NCBI GenBank assembly: GCA_963556495.2
Contig: OY747712.1
Location: forward strand, 13,318,735-13,382,734
DNA length: 64,000 nucleotides
Origin: Valencia hispanica
Taxonomy: Eukaryota > Chordata > Actinopteri > Cyprinodontiformes > Valenciidae
Direction of reading: 5' to 3'
The position numbers and the translations under genes were made by a program. The notes below the pieces were generated by a model. The model saw nothing but the letters and a program-made list of their open reading frames with translations. It did no database searches and was not told the origin of the DNA. Shown here piece after piece: positions 33,618 through 44,884 of this stretch (positions are counted from its first letter, which is position 1; every line of letters begins with the position of its first letter).

Positions 33618-34854
33618 CTACGAGAGAGAACAAGACTCTGTCAGCAATTATGCAAGAAAGGAGGTCAGGTTATGATGAAAGCATTGGATTAAGGAAGAGA
33701 AGGTGGCCTTTGTGTGCAACCCCAACACAAATCAAAATACATCAACTTGATAATCCTTGTGTAATCAGAATACATCTAGAGCAGCAGCCAGGCAGCCCTG
33801 GAAGCGACAACAATGGCAAGCCATGAATGAAATCAGAAAAAAAAAACATTTGTTTTGTGACACAGCACAAAAATCTGTATAGCACATGCTCGATACCTTT
33901 TTAATGTAGCCTAGATGTGCTGCAGGAGCTCTAAGCTTCTAAGCCCCACTGACGTACCCAAAGAGGACTTCGGAAAAAAAACAATCCAGCATCCAAAAGG
34001 TAGCAGCTTCAGAGCTACCTTCAGTGGTTGTGCAAGGTTTGTATCAGGTTTATTTTAGAGGGTCAAATGCTGCTTACAAATCCAATAAGAAAAATTAAAT
34101 TTTGCATATATTTGAAAAAATTAAATAAATAAGTGGAAGCAAAAACACTGTTTTTCCCACTTTTGCTCAGTGATTAAAAGGTTTGGACATTTTCACTCCT
34201 ACTTCTTTAAAGTAAGATCTTAAAAACATCCCGTTGGCAATTTTCCAGATGAAATTAAACTAAAAAAATGATTAATGGCCTATTAATCCTTCCCCCACTG
34301 TTTTCCTATGATGCCCCTTTAAGTGGAGTTTCATTTTGAAGAAGTTTGTCGCAGGGAGCCGAATTTACTGATTAGTGCATGTGGTAAGTGATGCTAATGA
34401 CACGGCATTGCATGATTAAAATTGCTCCCATGCAGGTTAAACTTCTATCTTTATCCACTATAAAGAACCACAGTTCTCATCTCCTTTACAGGATTAATAT
34501 ACAGTTACAGCTAATAATAAACTTTAACTGAGCAGCAAATTGCACAACATTTAAAATGAAATTGTCCCATGATTGTCCACAGATAGTTAAGATATTTATT
34601 ATCCAGAGGTAGGGAGAATTATAATCTGTATAGTATAAAGAGATAATGTTTTGATTACAAGTCACACCTCAAGAGATGTTTTTTTAATTAATGTTCAACA
34701 TAATTCTCTATTTCTGATATGACCACAATTCAAAACAGAGACAATACCACCTACGATAAAAGAAAAACTCACATAATGTTTATCTGAAGTACTTTTTCTC
34801 CTCAGAAGGCCAGAAAAGCAATCATCATCTGGACTCGAATCTGAAAGTATTTTT
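33618..34854. other. Intronic sequence, no gene recognised
   Basis: AT-rich start of the 20.9-kb intron. 34330-34450 has TGCTAATGACA and GCATGATTAAAATTGC words typical of regulatory DNA, but nothing decisive. Confidence 0.45.
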
Positions 34855-35849
34855 ACACTCAAATCACCAGCCACTTTATTAGGTACATAAACCTCTTTAA
34901 TTGCTTGTTAACACTAATAGCAAATCTGCTAAAAGCATTTAGGCATCAAGAAGATTGCTGATGGTCAAACCAAATTAGCATCAGAATGAGGAGGTAAGGG
35001 GAGTTAAGAGACTGAATATGGTCTGAGTATTTCAGAAACTGATGATCTACTGGGATTTTTATGCACAACCATCTTTACGGTTTACAAAGAATGTTTCGAA
35101 GTCATGTGGATGAAAATGCCTTGCGGATTTCAAGAGGTCAGGGGAATTCAAGATGACAGAAAGGCAACAGCAGCTCAAATAATCACTCAAAACAACCAAT
35201 GTATGCAGAATACCATCCTTGAATGCACATGTCAGACCTTGAAGGAGATGGGCTACTGCAGCAGAACACCACACAGGGTGCTACTCCTGTCAGCTATGAA
35301 CAACTGAGTCTCCAATCTGCACAGCCTCACCAGACATAACACATACGAAAATGTTGATTGGTTCAATGCATCTTATATTCAGCTACAACATTCAGAATAG
35401 GGAACGTGAATCTAGTTTAAATGAAAGCATGGATCCATTGTGCCTAGTATCAACAGTTCAGGACAATGGCGGTGCCTTAAAGCTGTGGATATTAGAACAC
35501 TGAGGTCCTGCATCACCAACTGATGATTTAAACACCACATCCAACCCATGTTTTGCTGCTGATGTCAGGACATCTCTTTATGACCATAGTAATCCAGTCT
35601 TCTGATGGTTACCTTCAGCAAGATCATGCTCCAAAGTCACAAAGGTCAAGCCATCTCAAACTGGTTTCCTGAACATTACAGTGGGGTTTCTTGTACTCCA
35701 ACGGAGTCCAGCGTCAGCAGGTCTTGAACCAGCAAAAAACCTTTAGGATGTGTTGGAATTGGAGAGACAAATCTACAGAAACTGAGTGATGCCTTCATGT
35801 CATTATGGACCAAAATTCAAATGAATGCAGAGGTAGCGCTACAGTTTTT
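34855..35849 (+). mobile_element. Tc1-like element, left part (split by repeat X)
   Basis: The left terminus ACTTTATTAGGTACATAAAC is followed, in order, by TTTCAGAAACTGATGATCTA, GATGACAGAAAGGCAACAGC, GCTACTGCAGCAGAACACC and CTTTATGACCATAGTAATCC, landmarks of a widespread fish/frog Tc1 family. Transposase reading on the plus strand is broken repeatedly. The 3' end of the same element lies at 36736-36815 beyond repeat X. Confidence 0.8.
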
Positions 35850-36735
35850 TTATTGCCTGTCATTTTACCTGACGGGGTTAAAAAAAAAAAATTCCAGCCC
35901 TAATCCATCTTTACTCTTTAAAATAATATATTCAATCGTATTTATTTTTATTCATGTTATTTAATATTAAATTCAAACAAGCTGGACAGAGAAATTCGTA
36001 CAAACAAAAATTAAATTAAATGATTGCACTTAAAATACAAATAGACTATTTGTTCAGGCCACAACAGGTGAACTAACAACTTCCTCCTGGTCCGCATGGA
36101 ACTGGAATGCGTTTTTATGTTCTAGAGGCTGAATCCGCGCTCCGCTGCCACACTGGAGACTGGAATTACAAGCGACAATTATGCTAAGGTTTTGAAATCA
36201 GGGAATATTTCTCCAAATGAAGTGATCAGAAGTCGAAAAGACTCTCTGAATGAGCAGTTTCCCGACCCGCAAGCTATCGCTTTATTGGAAGGAAGTCCCG
36301 CAGCATGCACCTCTTCTGCACCAGAAGTTGGGAATCTGCGGACTCTTTGGAGTGCGTCCGTAACCAGCCGCACTGGTCACGGCATGCTCCAAAGCCTCTG
36401 CAATTCTTCAATGCGCTGTCAGCTACAAGTTAGTGAGATGTATTGAGTACAGGGTCCTGGTATGAGATGATGCTCAGATGCTCTCGTCAAAATCTTTTTT
36501 TTTTAAATGATTGATTGATCCAGTTACGATGAACTCGATGCAGATGCTTTAAACTTTACGCACAAAGTGGTCAGGGGTGTGAATTGTAATCTATCAAAAT
36601 GATGAACAGCCTTCAGATTTTTCTGTCACCGACCGTTCTAAAAAACAAACAAAAAAAAAAAGGTCAAATACAAATATTTGGTTTACTCGACCCCTGGGTC
36701 AATGTGTCAGAAATGTTGTTGATTCTACACCACAA
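35850..36735 (-). repeat. Unclassified repeat family X, copy 2 (inside Tc1)
   Basis: Inverted relative of 14745-15450, with shared blocks in reverse order (GGTCAGGGGTGTGAATTGTA, AACAGCCTTCAGATTTTTCT, TTTAACCCCGTCAGG region). It contains a plus-strand frame MKSGNISPNEVIRSRKDSLN...(84 codons) of unknown nature. Its left edge carries GAGGTAGCGCTACAG. Confidence 0.7.
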
Positions 36736-36815
36736 ACAACTGAAGTTGTTCTGAAGGCAATAGGGGATCCAACCCAATCTAGCATTGTGTGTACATAATA
36801 AATCGCATGGTGAGT
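36736..36815 (+). mobile_element. Tc1-like element, right end (after repeat X)
   Basis: GTTCTGAAGGCAATAGGGGA-TCCAACCCA and ACATAATAAATCGCATGGTG-AGTGTA are the last codons and right terminus of the Tc1 family found at 34855-35849. Confidence 0.8.
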
Positions 36816-37077
36816 GTATTTATGCAATGACCAAACCTTCTAAGAAGGGCTTCATTTGGGTGTAGAAGAGCCAAACTTACACTAGGAATGTGTTTGTGTT
36901 GCTTTATATTAGTAGGCACAGTCTAGTAGTGAGAGATTTTAAAAGGTGTCATGTAAAAGCTCCAACAATGGCTTTTAACGTATTCAAGCAACTATTTATT
37001 AATTTCAATCTTATGCGCATGACTTATGTTTTATTTGTGCATTTAAAGAAGGCAACAGATGAACACATATAGAATAG

Positions 37078-37900
37078 GAGGCAGATCTTTCAGTTATCAG
37101 GCTCCTTTAGTATGCCCAGCTGTTAGTTTTTGTCCGTGAGGCAGACACACCATCTGTTTTTAGGACTAGGCTTAAAAGTTGTGACAAAACTTAAAGCTCA
37201 GTGACTTAGGGTTTGCTGGCGTATATATAGTTATGAGCTACTTTAGGCTTAGGTTGCTGGAGGATATACTGGCCAATTTGTGTCACTCATTTTCTCTAGT
37301 CACCCTCCATTCATGCATCATTTATAGTTAATTCTGCCATTAACCGTGTGCCATCTCTCTATTTACTTTTACTGCTTCTGCAATAAGCATTGTGTCTTTT
37401 CCTGGACACAACCATTAACAAACTTTGTGCACTCTGTTTTTTTTCCCTCATGCAAGTCCCTCCTGATTTGTGCATCTGTTTTTTTTTCTGCTTCCTTTAT
37501 ATATTTTCAATGCCCACATGGCCTGAGACTGGTTCTGCTGGAGGCACTTTCTTCTTAAAAAGGGAGAGCTTTGTCAGCTTAATCAGGAGGAATTGCTGCA
37601 CATTTTCGATGCAATTGATAGTGCTTCTTTGGATAATTAACTTTTTACCAATAAAACTTGAGCGATCAAGTAAAAATTACTATCTTGCATAATAGCTTGG
37701 ACTGTATGTAATGTTGACCTGAATTTGATTGTATGATTTTATCATTTTGAACCAGGATGATTTTGATTTAATTTGGACCAAACTGGATTATTTATAATTA
37801 AATATGAACTGGACCTGCTTGTTTTGTAAAATGTCTCAAGATTGCCTCTGTTGGGATCTGGAACTATGTAAAAATACTGAAACTGAACCAATAAAACTTT
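37078..37900 (+). mobile_element. L2-like LINE 3' end
   Basis: GTGAGGCAGACACACCATCT, AGGACTAGGCTTAAAAG and GCCTGAGACTGGTTCTGCTG followed by GAGGCACTTTCTTC and AAAAAGGGAGAG follow the end of ORF2 and the 3' UTR of a common teleost L2-like LINE. Orientation is opposite to the LINE at 1-793. 5'-truncated. Confidence 0.65.
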
Positions 37901-38929
37901 GGGTTGCACGTGACGCTGTACACATAAAGAAAACTTTTCACTTAATCAAACACACACAAAATAAAAATCTGTAAAAAAGGTAAAGATTACCAACATGGCA
38001 CAAAATTAAATATAATCAACTGCCTTTTTCATTTCCCCCCAGGAACTTTTGGTGAAAATTAAAATACTAAATGTAAATAAGTCCTTACAAAACAAGTGTA
38101 AACATTCACAAAATCCATATAAGAAAATACTCCCCAACAAATGCAGTCCCGTTAGAGTAGTAATAGTGTTTGCTGAACACCAAACACAAAGGAAAACAGA
38201 ATACTGTGACCCGATATCTCTCTGGGAAAGATTTCCATGGTGAGTAAGAACAAATAGGCTTACGAATGAGAGTAATTGAAAAGTGGGAAATTATTTGACG
38301 AACAGACTAAGATGGTTGTTTTTCCTTCATGGGATTTGTTAACCACAAAGCCACAATGCATTACCATCCTTGCAAAATAACTCCGCTGTTCAGTAGGTAT
38401 CAGTAATATAACCTGGATTACTTCAACTCACTGCGTATGCTCAACGTTGAACCTTCTCAACTGAACTGAATTCTCTTCATTTGATGAGAAAAATTCACTG
38501 TTCTGATTTTAAAGCACAGCTTGGACTGACACCAGGTTAGCCCCCAATTCACCTTCAGATCCACCCAAACCCTCTTAATGCCTACAATTTGTCAAACAGC
38601 ATGGCACCAAAAGCCAAGAAGATAGTTCGAGTTGCAGAAGAGTGATGACAGTACATACAAAACATCAAACCTGTTTATTAATCAAACCATAGCAACGATC
38701 ACTCCAGAAGAAAGCAATGAAACCAAAATTTCCAAGCTTGAGTTCATATGATAGATATTTATGGGGTGAACTGTCCAGTGAGAAGCAGGAATTCACAATG
38801 AAAGGTTTTCTGAGAGCAATGACTTAGAGATCTACCAAACTGGCCCCCTACACAAGCATTCAAAAGCACTCTGTGCCATGCCCACTCTGTGTTTAAATTT
38901 GCCACAGTGGTGACACATAGTTCATAAAA
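37901..38929. other. Intronic sequence, no gene recognised
   Basis: AT-rich, short ORFs without domains, no recognisable repeat terminus. Confidence 0.45.
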
Positions 38930-39060
38930 AATATATGATTGTAGCTTACCATCACCAGTGTGTGATGTGTGCGTGGATGGGTGAATGACTGAATGTAATG
39001 TAATGCGCTTAGGGGTCCTCAGAACTAGATAAAGCACCATGTAAGTACAGGCCATTTTCC
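38930..39060 (+). mobile_element. SINE, 3' fragment
   Basis: TTACCATCACCAGTGTGTGA, GAATGACTGAATGTAATG and GCGCTTAGGGGTCCTCAGAA with ATAAAGCACCATGTAAGTAC-type text match the 3' half of the SINE at 39680-39975. The promoter half is absent. Confidence 0.7.
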
Positions 39061-39254
39061 ATTTACTATGATTCTGGCTGCATTCAGGCAAATGTTCCAG
39101 TTCTGACCAACAATGCTACGGTCTTTACATACTCTAAATAAAACAAAAATTTGTTCTCTTTCCAAGGCAGCAAGAACAAAGCGCCATTCTGTTCTTGCAG
39201 ATCTGGTTTGAGGAGAAGAAGAAACTGAATTATTGCCTTCGTGCAACTGAAAAT

Positions 39255-40078
39255 CGGACTTTTGAAATGCATGTATACACCTAAGTCCGGCTGGAGTCGA
39301 ACCGAACTGGCCTACTCCTTATTGAGCCAAGACATCCAAAAAAATGCAGTTAAAAAGCCGAATTTCTCTGCATGTAAGCTACAGCCCAAGTTAGTCGAGC
39401 TATTCCTAGCCTGAACACCCGGAAGTGACAAGGCCGCAGAAGCGGAAACAACAACACAGCAGTAACAATGAGTGTAACAAAATCAAATAGTACAGTAACT
39501 ACAAAATGTACAGTGCTGCAGTGTTGTTGTCTTCCATTTGTTCTTTCATTGTGCGTTACCTGCTTTTACTCCATCGGCTTCACTGCCGCCAGGTTTCGTT
39601 TACTGTGTGTGGGACACTTTAGGCCAACCGGAAGAATGCCAACAAGAATTAATTGTGTGAGCTATACCAACACTTAATTTCGCTCTGGGATCAGGAGTAA
39701 GGAGTTCGTCTTGTAACCGGAGGGTTGCCGGTTCAATCCCCCGCTCCGTCCGTCTCAGTCGTTGTGTCCTTGGGCAAGACACTTCAACCTTCTGCCTACT
39801 GGCGTGGTGCAAGTGTTCGGCAGCCTCGCTTCTGTCAGTGTGCCCCAGGGCAGCTACAATGTAGCTTGCCATCACCAGTGTGCGTGAATGACTGAATGTA
39901 GTGTGAAGCGCTTTGGGGTCCTCAAGGACTAAATAAAGCACTATAAAAGTACAGGACAGGCCATTTACCTTTGCGGAACTCAAGAATTCGATTTTCTGAT
40001 AACATGTAAACTGGGATAAACGCTCCAATTCTAGTTAATGCCAAAGCTCGATTAGATGTACATGGAAACGCACTGACT
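39255..40078. mobile_element. Probable DNA element hosting a SINE
   Basis: The left part has CATGTATACACCTAAGTCCG; the right part ends in GTACATGGAAACGCACTGA, which inverted (TCAGTGCGTTTCCATGTAC) is a common terminus of fish DNA elements. The SINE at 39680-39975 lies inside. The left border is a guess. Confidence 0.35.
39680..39975 (+). mobile_element. tRNA-derived SINE, near full length
   Basis: A B-box GGTTCAATCCC lies at about 39730, followed by CTTGGGCAAGACACTTCAAC, CCATCACCAGTGTGCGTGAA, AGCGCTTTGGGGTCCTCAAG and a tail ATAAAGCACTATAAAAGTAC. The order is typical of a teleost SINE with a Pol III head and a LINE-like tail. Confidence 0.75.
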
Positions 40079-40682
40079 GTACCAGATAAAGTTTATGCAA
40101 ATAACTGGTGGCTGTGATGGTTTGGCTGCTGACTCCACAAGATCTAACAATCAAAGCCTTGGCATACAAACACGGTGTTGTCATTTTTCATCTTAGGGTT
40201 GTCGTCTCCCTTTGGGCCAAGATTCCAACAGTTTTATATTCTTTGGGAGGGGGGGGTGTTTTAATCACAGAGAATGTTTTTTGGGTGGATGAGAAGAAAT
40301 CTGGCCAGTTCACCTAACGACATCATCAATCTCACTAACCTCTCCTGAATTGCAGGAGATTTGGGCAAATTAGGAGCGCTTGCTTCGCCCTTTGTTGGCA
40401 GTAAGCAGTCAAAAAAAAATTTTCATTAAGATTTTATATATTCTTGTTCGGAAGGCCTCTTTCTCAGGAAAACTTTTCAGCTTAAAATAATAGGCAGTTA
40501 AACTATGTATTTATTTGTAGAGAGGCATGGCTCCTAAAATGACTCATCTGCTGTGTAAAATCTATGAAAAGATTAAGAACAGATATTTAAAAATCCTTTG
40601 GTCAAGAACGATGACAAAAGTGGTGAGGATAAAAATGTTGATTTAAAAAATAATCAGTGAACCAGTGAAAAAAGTCAGTAGG
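40079..40682. other. Intronic sequence, no gene recognised
   Basis: AT-rich with a G run near 40250; nothing nameable. Confidence 0.45.
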
Positions 40683-40915
40683 TAGTTTCTTGCAAGTGGA
40701 GGGTTGTAGGTTCAATTCCAGCTTCCTCCTGTCACATGTCGATGTGTCCTTGGGCAAGTCACTTAACCCCAAGTTGCCTACCTAGCTCTGTATCGGTGAA
40801 TGAATGTGTGTGCGTATTTGAGTGCAAATGGGTGAATGAGGCTCCAGTGTAAAGCGCTTTGAGTGGTAAGTATGACTTGAAATGCTCTATATAAGTTCAG
40901 TCCATTTACCATTTA
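40683..40915 (+). mobile_element. tRNA-derived SINE, full-length-like
   Basis: A B-box GGTTCAATTCC at 40709-40719 is followed by TCCTTGGGCAAGTCACTTAA, CCCAAGTTGCCTACCTAGCT, GAATGAATGTGTGTG, AAAGCGCTTTGAGTGGTAAG and a tail GCTCTATATAAGTTCAGTCC. It is the best-preserved of the related copies at 21360 and 21830. Confidence 0.8.
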
Positions 40916-42540
40916 CATGTATATTTTGTTTCACTTGGTGCATTCAGTTGCTAAAATAAATGAATGTTTAAATAGTATTCCAACTAATCAAATATGACTG
41001 TATATAAAATGCTAAAACTTCAAATGTATTTTCGATTTTTTAACTCAAGTGACATATCAAATACCGCAACAGAGGTCTGAAACCTTTCTGCAGTACCACT
41101 GTTTTTGTTAAAATCCTCTTTGCAATATTTCTCTCTGAAACTGAGCTCGGCGCAGCAGTCCCAGCTAAATGTCACAGTCGAGTGGAGGTTCAAATGACTG
41201 ACTGTCTTTCATTGAAAGTTCAAGCCAGCCAGCCTCTGACAAAGTGGGCCAAAAGCTCCTGTGAGCTGCCCCGACTCTCCGACCACTCGCAGAGTGAAGC
41301 AACCTGTTTGTCTCTTCTTTTTTGTTTCTTTCTTCACTCCCGAGTTATTCCCAAACAACTTTCTTTCAGGATTTTGCCCTCTTGCCCTCCTCCTTTGTTC
41401 GTTCCCGTTTGATGCTTCTCTCTCTACATGTCAGCGCAGAGTAGACTCTGACAGACAGAGAAAACGGGATGAGCCGGCAAGCAGGGCGGCGATCCCCCGC
41501 TGAGCCCTCCATGAGCTCAGAGTGCTTTCTGCCTTTAAAAACATCACAGCTGCTCCACCCCTCCCCTTTTAACTTAGCTATAAGATTTCAGCTCTAATTT
41601 GGTGAAAACTATTGTCCACTTTATTCACCATGCAGATATTTCTGGAGATGATTTCTCCATCCTTGTAAATGATCCTAATAGATGTGGCTGCCTCCAGCTT
41701 TGCTACTGCTGCTGTCTCCAGCTGCCATCTTTAGGCCCAACTAATTTCCTTGTACCATCTGCCCCTCTAAAAGCCTAAGCTGTGTCTGTACACTCGATTC
41801 AGAGCTGCAGGTCACAAATTACATTAGGCGTACATTATGATTCAATGGAGACTGAATTTAGGTGTTATTCGATACTTGTAATTATTCTGGGAACTGTGTA
41901 AACTGTAGCAAAATGTGTTAAGTCAAATATCTCCTATAGCTTGAAGTGAAAAGCAGTGGAGAGGATGTTTAAACGGACATAGGCTTAATACCACTAAGTG
42001 CCATTCAGTTAATGGAAGACCCGGTTGAGTAAAAGGATCGAGAAATGTGTCCAAGCTTGAAAATGAGTTTCAGTCAGGGATGTGCACTCCCCTGCTCGTC
42101 TACGTGGCTGAACACACTGACAAAAGTGGACTAAAGCAGCACTACATTTATTAAAAACCTGCGTGTGTGAGCCGTTTGTAATCTTCTCTCTGTGGGGACA
42201 CTCTGAGCACTCTTCAACCCATTTTCTGGTCTTATGAAACCATATATTTTAACAGAAGCAATAGAATCTGGTCAGAGGGTCAAAGAAAGAACCCGGTCGG
42301 CAATTTCTTGTTGACTACCTGAAGAGATCGTCCTTATTTGTTTGCAAAGGTTACAACCCAGCTTTCTTAATTAATGCTGATTAATATTAAATAAAATAAA
42401 AAAAGGAAAATCTGGTTTTTGAAGATGCTTTAGCTTTATCTTGTTCAGAAAAATGACATTTAGAGCATATATTTTATTGTGTGTCAGGACAGATTTAGTT
42501 CAGTGTTCAATAGAAGGACGGCCTCAGGTGGAGATACAGT
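40916..42540. other. Intronic sequence, no gene recognised
   Basis: 41150-41560 is GC-richer and repeat-free in appearance. It could be a conserved noncoding or transcribed segment, but no exon is defensible. Confidence 0.4.
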
Positions 42541-42735
42541 TGTAGACGCAAAGCTGAAATAACTTGAAGATGTGCAGAGGAGGGATAGTGGATATATTGG
42601 ACAAAGCACGACGAAATTACCTGGGAAAGGAAGAAGAGGACGACAACAAAGCATCAAGGATGAGTTTAAAGAGGGTTGCTGTGACAGAGGAAGATGCTAG
42701 AGAAAGGTTGAAATGGAGGGAAATTTTCAATATCA
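42541..42735 (+). mobile_element. RTE-like LINE, ORF C-terminal fragment
   Basis: GATGTGCAGAGGAGGGATAG and TGGATATATTGGACAAAG, followed by TGACAGAGGAAGATGCTAGA and GAAAGGTTGAAATGGAGG, encode remnants of the RRDSGYIG and VTEEDAR..VKWR motifs. These end the reverse transcriptase ORF of RTE-type LINEs. 5'-truncated and frameshifted. Confidence 0.7.
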
Positions 42736-44394
42736 AGACTAGGATCCTTCTTTGATTTTTCACTCATTAAATTGGGATGTTTCAGGTTGACATCTTTTAG
42801 AGCCAGAGTGTTTGGAAGAAAAGCTCCCATAAAATCGCAAAGACGACGAGGAAACATCATATGGACGACTTCAGTGGCATTTTGCACTCACATTTTACTG
42901 GCACTTTGCTTTAGACATTACCTGCTATATGATGGATGGGATTAGAGATGCAACAAGAAAACAGTGGATCATTTGAATCTGTTGATTTTTTTAAGGTTCA
43001 ACAGCCCTATCATGTTTTGTTTATGCTTCTTGCTGTTTTTACATTATATGCTTTGTAATGCCTTGATGTATCTGTGTATGCTTCTTGCTTTATTGCTGTT
43101 TTTACTTTATATGCTTTGTCTGTGTTTTACTGCTTTTTTTTCCCGGCCGTCGCTAAAGATGTCACACTGTGTGAGCTCTAAAGAGGTGGCACGAAGTAGG
43201 GCTCATGATTTCAGTGAGTCAAACTGCACAACGTCTCACTCTAGTATGACACGCCAATGTCACAAGTATACGTTACCAGAAAGCAATTTTCCTGGCAATT
43301 TCATCAAGACGTCATCGATAAAATGTCATAAGTACCGTCTTTGCTGCCAAAGCTCAATAAATTCGGCTTCTTTGTTGCTCCACGTGTTCTTGCACGTAGC
43401 CTCTATTGTTGCTAATGTTGTTACTGCTACTGTCACAGTATCCTCTCACCAAACTGTTCTACGTCACTCCCTGGGTGTATTTTTATTGGTCGATTGCAGG
43501 CCAGATTCGATTTTCTGAAACTGCTTGGACTGTTAAAAGAGGCTGGATTTGGTTGTGAGATTGCTCAATAAGCTGTCAGAGGGCACATCACAGTGGAGGG
43601 CCACACGCCTGTGAATCACCCTCACCGTTTTTCGTCACGACTCTATTCACAACGAAAGATTTGTCTACAACGGCCGAAAAACGCACAGTGGGAACCGGGC
43701 TAAAGATAGCACCAGGGAGGCACTTAAAAATTAAGTACAAGGAAGTACAAATGCTGTAAGACGCAAATGAAAAAGGTATTTTTGTTATCTTAAGTTCATT
43801 CAGGCTTTTACACAGGAAGTGAGACTTGAGCAGATAACATGAAGGCTGATGTGCTTCATCCTTTTGACCCTTCAGCCTTTGGCATCATAGAACAGGGTGA
43901 ATTGGAAACACTGGGAGCTTTTGGAAAATCACAGGGTTGTAGATTCTCTAGGGAATTTACATGTACTGCTGCTCCTCATACTCAGTAATACCAAAAATGC
44001 ATAGATAAGATATTGAAGAAAGCTTAAAATGTCAACTTTGCTATCATTTCAGGAATAGTAAAGCCCTGTTTTAGAGCAGCTCCTCCAACATACATGTTGT
44101 GACGTCACCTTTATTTCCAATAAGAAGACTTACTAAACACTCATGCCAGGAGGACCTGAAAAGCTGAAGAATGTTGTTGATAATAGTTCTCAAATAGGAG
44201 TTTCCTGGAAAAAAAGGTTTCGGTGCTCAACCAAGGCTGATACTGAAGCCAAATACTACGTAGTAAAAAAAAAAAAAAAGTACGATTTGTGAAAAGTGTT
44301 CTTTTAATGTCCTAACATCACCAACTTAATTTACCAGTATAAATTATCAACCACAATGTCTTTAGTGGTTGTTGGACTTAATAAGTAGTAGTTC
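42736..44394. other. Intronic sequence with duplication and DNA-element remnant
   Basis: 43020-43125 holds an imperfect tandem duplication (unit about 56 bp, TATGCTTCTTGCT ... TATATGCTTTGT twice). 43150-43700 has DNA-element-like phrases (TCTACAACGGCCGAAAAACG, GTGGGAACCGGGCTA) but no paired termini. No host exon seen. Confidence 0.4.
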
Positions 44395-44622
44395 TTAAAG
44401 CAACACTAAGTAAGTTTTGCTCTCTGGGTCCCCTACATTTGGGAAAAATGTATTGTTTTCTACTACTGTCATAAAATCTGTTATGGTTACACCAGGGGAT
44501 TCACATTTACAAGCGATACCCTCCAACGTTACAGATTTTCACGTCTTGGGCAGCCTTTGTCTCAAATGTCTTCATCCCAGGTACATTTTCTATATTTCAG
44601 CATATATGTACGGCGGCGTGGA

Positions 44623-44794
44623 GCTGTCAGCCATATAATAAAGAAATTAGACCGTATCACGTTATAACGTTGTTGTAAAAACGTGAAAACCACTTGAAAC
44701 TAAAACGTTATAACGTGATAGTTTATTGTAAAAATGTGAAACTATCACATTATAACGTGATACGGTCTAATTTCTTTATTATATGGCTGACAGC
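44623..44794. repeat. 172-bp foldback (near-perfect palindrome)
   Basis: The first arm GCTGTCAGCCATATAATAAA and onward to about 44667 is mirrored, without mismatch over about 45 bases, by the last arm ending at 44794. The interior is itself built of inverted copies of an ACGTTATAACGTGATAG motif. RNA or single-stranded DNA from it would form a long hairpin. No ORF; class unknown. Confidence 0.85.
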
Positions 44795-44884
44795 ACTCTT
44801 CTGACGATCTGTGCTACCTCCTCAGAATGTCTTACAGTAGCGCGCATCTGTTGGTGCTACCCCTTGAAAAGTATGTTTACATGC

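Noticed and set aside
33137..33826. 229-codon plus-strand ORF
   Set aside because: It overlaps the PIGK exon antisense, has no domain or codon pattern, and is interrupted in meaning by low-complexity lysines; chance ORF.
35850..36735. 84-codon ORF in repeat X as a transposase
   Set aside because: No catalytic or DNA-binding motif is visible, and the frame is not clearly kept in the other copy.
40683..40915. Functional tRNA gene
   Set aside because: Only a B-box-like sequence is present within a dispersed SINE; no cloverleaf can be drawn.
42964..43518. 184-codon plus-strand ORF as a membrane protein gene
   Set aside because: The hydrophobic start comes from a T-rich tandem duplication and the rest from a DNA-element remnant; no splice or domain support.
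44783..44884. First about 35 codons of the 317-codon ORF as part of L1 ORF2
   Set aside because: They derive from the foldback arm and flanking sequence; L1 similarity starts near 44885.
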